From contig DASSDH010000159.1 of the NCBI GenBank assembly GCA_035697245.1, positions 1-40,222 of the forward strand: a DNA stretch of 40,222 nt. The letters run 5' to 3'. Position numbers and translations under genes: made by a program. The notes below the pieces were generated by a model. It was not told where the DNA came from, did no database searches, and saw nothing but the letters and a program-made list of their open reading frames with translations. Below are positions 38,300 through 40,222 of this stretch, piece after piece. The DNA is from JACVRX01 sp035697245. Lineage in GTDB: Bacteria > Actinomycetota > Actinomycetes > Jiangellales > Jiangellaceae. Positions within the stretch are counted from its first letter, which is position 1, and each line of letters opens with the position of its first letter.

Positions 38300-39823
38300 G
38301 TGACACAAAGACCGTCCGTTGTCGTGGTTGGCGCGGGCCCGACCGGGTTGATGCTCGGGTCCGAGCTGGCGCTGGCCGGGGTGCCCTGCCGGGTCCTGGA
38401 ACGCCGCGAAACGGAGTCGAACCTCACCCGAGCGTTCGGGGTACATGCCCGCACGTTGGAACTACTGGATATGCGCGGGCAGGCCGACAAACTCGTCACG
38501 CAGGGCCTGCGGGTGCCCGAGGTGCGGCCACAGTTGGGGCGGCGGCCGCTGCGATTGAGCCTCAACCATCCCGAGAGCCGGTTCCCGTACGTCCTCATCG
38601 TTGCCCAGGCGCGAACCGAGGCGCTCCTCGAGGAACGCGCACGGGCGTTCGGCGTGCAGATCGACCTCGGGGCGGAAGTGGTCGGGCTGCGGCAGGACCA
38701 CGCCGGCGTCGAGGTGGTAGTAGACACACCGGAGGGCAAACGAACCGAACGGGCCAACTACGTGGTCGGCTGTGACGGCGCCCACAGCGCTGTGCGGCGC
38801 CTATCGGGGGTCCGGTTCGTCGGATCGACCTACAGCACCCACATCATGCTGGCCGACATCTATCTGCCCGAGAACATTCCTACCGCCGTCGGCGCATACC
38901 TGGGCAGAGCCGGAATCGTCCTGCTCCCCCCGTTCGGCGACGGCTGGTACCGGGCCGTCATCTGGGACCGGGAACGCGAACACATACCACTCGACCAGCC
39001 GCTCGGCGTGGAGGAGATCCGGCAATCGTTGCGCCGCATCGCCGGCACCGACTTCGGAATGCGGCAGATGCGCTGGTCCACCCGCTTCCTCAGCGAACGG
39101 CGCCAGGCCGACCGCTACCGGGTGGGACGGATCTTCCTCGCCGGCGACGCCGCCCACGTCCACTCCCCGCTCGGCGCGCTCGGCATGAACACCGGCATCC
39201 AGGACGCGATGAACCTGGGCTGGAAACTCGCCGCCGCCGCGCACGGCTGGGCGCCGGCATGGCTGCTCGACACCTATCACAGCGAACGCCACCCGGTCGG
39301 CACGGCGGCCTTGCAGGTGACCGACCTCCTGCAGCGCATCACGCTAGCTCCGGCCCCGATCCGCACCATCCGCCCGTTCCTGGCCCGGTTCGCGCTCTCC
39401 CTCCCGCCGGTGCGCCGAACGTTGCGCCGACGGGTGGCCGGTCTATCCATCGCCTACCCGCCGCCCCACGGCAGCAAGGAACACCCCTGGACTGGCCAAC
39501 GCGTGCCAGACGTCTCGATCGGCGCGTCCCGCCTGTACGCGGAGATGCGCCACGGCCACTTCACCTTGCTCGACCGCACCGGGAACGGCCAGCTCGCCGA
39601 CGCGGTGGCCGAAGCCTGGTCCGACCACGTGACGACCGTGCCAGCGCCGCCCACCATCGCGCCGAACTGGCCCGCGGTCACACTGATCCGCCCGGACGGC
39701 TACATCGCCTGGGCCAGCGACCACGCCACCAGCGCAGGCCAACTCGCCGCCATCAGCCACTGGTGCGGCCCCACATCCACGGCCGGGACCGCCCGACACG
39801 CGAACGCGACAGGCCAAAGGTGA
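38300..39823 (+). CDS. FAD-dependent class A monooxygenase (PheA/TfdB-type)
   Basis: 507-aa NAD(P)H- and FAD-dependent aromatic hydroxylase. Seen: Rossmann VVVVGAGPTGLMLGSELALA (residues 6-25), the family RAFGVHARTLELLDMRG segment, the DG motif VVGCDGAHSAVRRLSGV, and the GD motif GRIFLAGDAAHVHSPLGALG then MNTGIQDAMNLGWKLA, followed by a substrate domain and a C-terminal thioredoxin-like half. The family includes polyketide hydroxylases, phenol hydroxylases and rifampicin monooxygenase; the AGTDFG and LLDTYHSERHPV strings are shared with the last, but the substrate cannot be named. GTG at 38300 with AAGGAGGG 5 nt upstream. Paired with the TetR gene. Confidence 0.92.
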   Translation: MTQRPSVVVVGAGPTGLMLGSELALAGVPCRVLERRETESNLTRAFGVHARTLELLDMRGQADKLVTQGLRVPEVRPQLGRRPLRLSLNHPESRFPYVLIVAQARTEALLEERARAFGVQIDLGAEVVGLRQDHAGVEVVVDTPEGKRTERANYVVGCDGAHSAVRRLSGVRFVGSTYSTHIMLADIYLPENIPTAVGAYLGRAGIVLLPPFGDGWYRAVIWDREREHIPLDQPLGVEEIRQSLRRIAGTDFGMRQMRWSTRFLSERRQADRYRVGRIFLAGDAAHVHSPLGALGMNTGIQDAMNLGWKLAAAAHGWAPAWLLDTYHSERHPVGTAALQVTDLLQRITLAPAPIRTIRPFLARFALSLPPVRRTLRRRVAGLSIAYPPPHGSKEHPWTGQRVPDVSIGASRLYAEMRHGHFTLLDRTGNGQLADAVAEAWSDHVTTVPAPPTIAPNWPAVTLIRPDGYIAWASDHATSAGQLAAISHWCGPTSTAGTARHANATGQR

Positions 39824-39837
39824 GCCCGGACCACCAG

Positions 39838-40080
39838 AGCTCTCTATCGAGGTGGGCGTCGCCGATGTGGAGCAGTGTGCTCATCGTCCAACCTGCGTCG
39901 AACGACGCGTTCCGGAACGGCAACTGCAGAACCGAGGCGACCACAGCCTCCAGGCCGACGGAACGACACTCAGCGACTGAGCGAGGTGACAGGTCAACAC
40001 CGGTGTAGGCCGCATTATCCGCAGCGCACCGACATGCTCGGTTCGCGAGCGTTGCCCGCGCAGACGGTGCCGAGCTTCCT
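39838..40080 (-). pseudogene. Decayed SAM-dependent methyltransferase gene
   Basis: On the minus strand the frame from about 40020 reads AYTGVDLSPRSVAECRSVGL, then VVASVLQLPFRNASFDAGWT and MSTLLHIGDAHLD. This is the class I methyltransferase series: acidic SAM-ribose strand (GVDLSP), motif II/III (LPF..ASFD) and the post-motif helix. Upstream the family-like GNARE segment (KLGTVCAGNARE, standing for the glycine-rich motif I) is in another frame ending in a stop, so a frameshift is present. After HLDRELWW the similarity ends: the C-terminal half is missing. Convergent with the monooxygenase gene. Confidence 0.6.
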
Positions 40081-40222
40081 CATCTGGCTCCCTTCTGTGT
40101 CAACCCGCCCTGCGTAGTGGGGTCTTAGGCTGGTTGGTGGCGGGTCCGGGAAGTGGCTTGTCCGAAGAGCCGGCATCGGGATGAGAGTCGGTCACGCTGG
40201 AGTCAGAGTCGTTTCCCTGTTG
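40081..40222. other. Window end without recognised gene
   Basis: 142 bp with no convincing coding frame or structural RNA. It could be the remaining upstream part of the decayed methyltransferase region. Confidence 0.4.

Overview
This is a high-GC actinobacterial chromosome segment (Actinomycetota; genus not resolvable from the window). It holds most of the core translation and transcription gene cluster. Actinobacterial hallmarks include GTG/TTG starts (TTG for rpoB), an acidic N-terminal extension on NusG, a long coiled-coil insertion in the N-terminal part of beta-prime, and the gene order rpmG-hadA-hadB close to tRNA-Trp-secE-nusG, which is also found in mycobacteria.

Layout. 1-2168 (minus): start of map, then adk and secY, all joined by 4-base overlaps. 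2169-4006: an unusual 1.8 kb block that splits the spc operon between rplO and secY; it carries two plus-strand membrane-protein genes and a possible broken gene. 4007-13493 (minus): spc and S10 ribosomal protein genes from rplO back to rpsJ. 13494-13860: S10 promoter and a leader of about 270 nt. 13861-18105 (minus): str operon tuf, fusA, rpsG, rpsL. 18106-18492: rpsL promoter and leader, plus the rpoC terminator. 18493-29909 (minus): rpoC, rpoB, rplL, rplJ, an L10-type leader, rplA, an L1-binding leader, rplK, nusG, secE and tRNA-Trp. 30052-32402 (plus): an aspartate-type aminotransferase translationally coupled to an adenosine deaminase family protein. 32437-35994 (minus): murB, an MFS transporter, hadB-like and hadA-like dehydratase genes, rpmG, tRNA-Met and tRNA-Thr. 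36071-40222 is less conserved: a DUF2784 membrane protein, a lipoprotein, a small gene behind a perfect actinobacterial SOS box, a TetR regulator paired with a class A FAD monooxygenase, and a decayed methyltransferase gene.

How the parts work together. The core builds ribosomes, elongation factors, RNA polymerase and the Sec channel. The sequence shows several likely feedback controls: an L1 (rRNA-mimic) site before rplA, an L10 leader before rplJ, and one 24-nt element present identically in the leaders of both the S10 and str operons at nearly the same distance from the start codon. That shared leader element is the best candidate here for an under-described regulatory system. Other points of interest are a native arginine at S12 position 88 (the site of a streptomycin-resistance substitution), the SOS box in front of an unknown small gene, and the interrupted spc operon.
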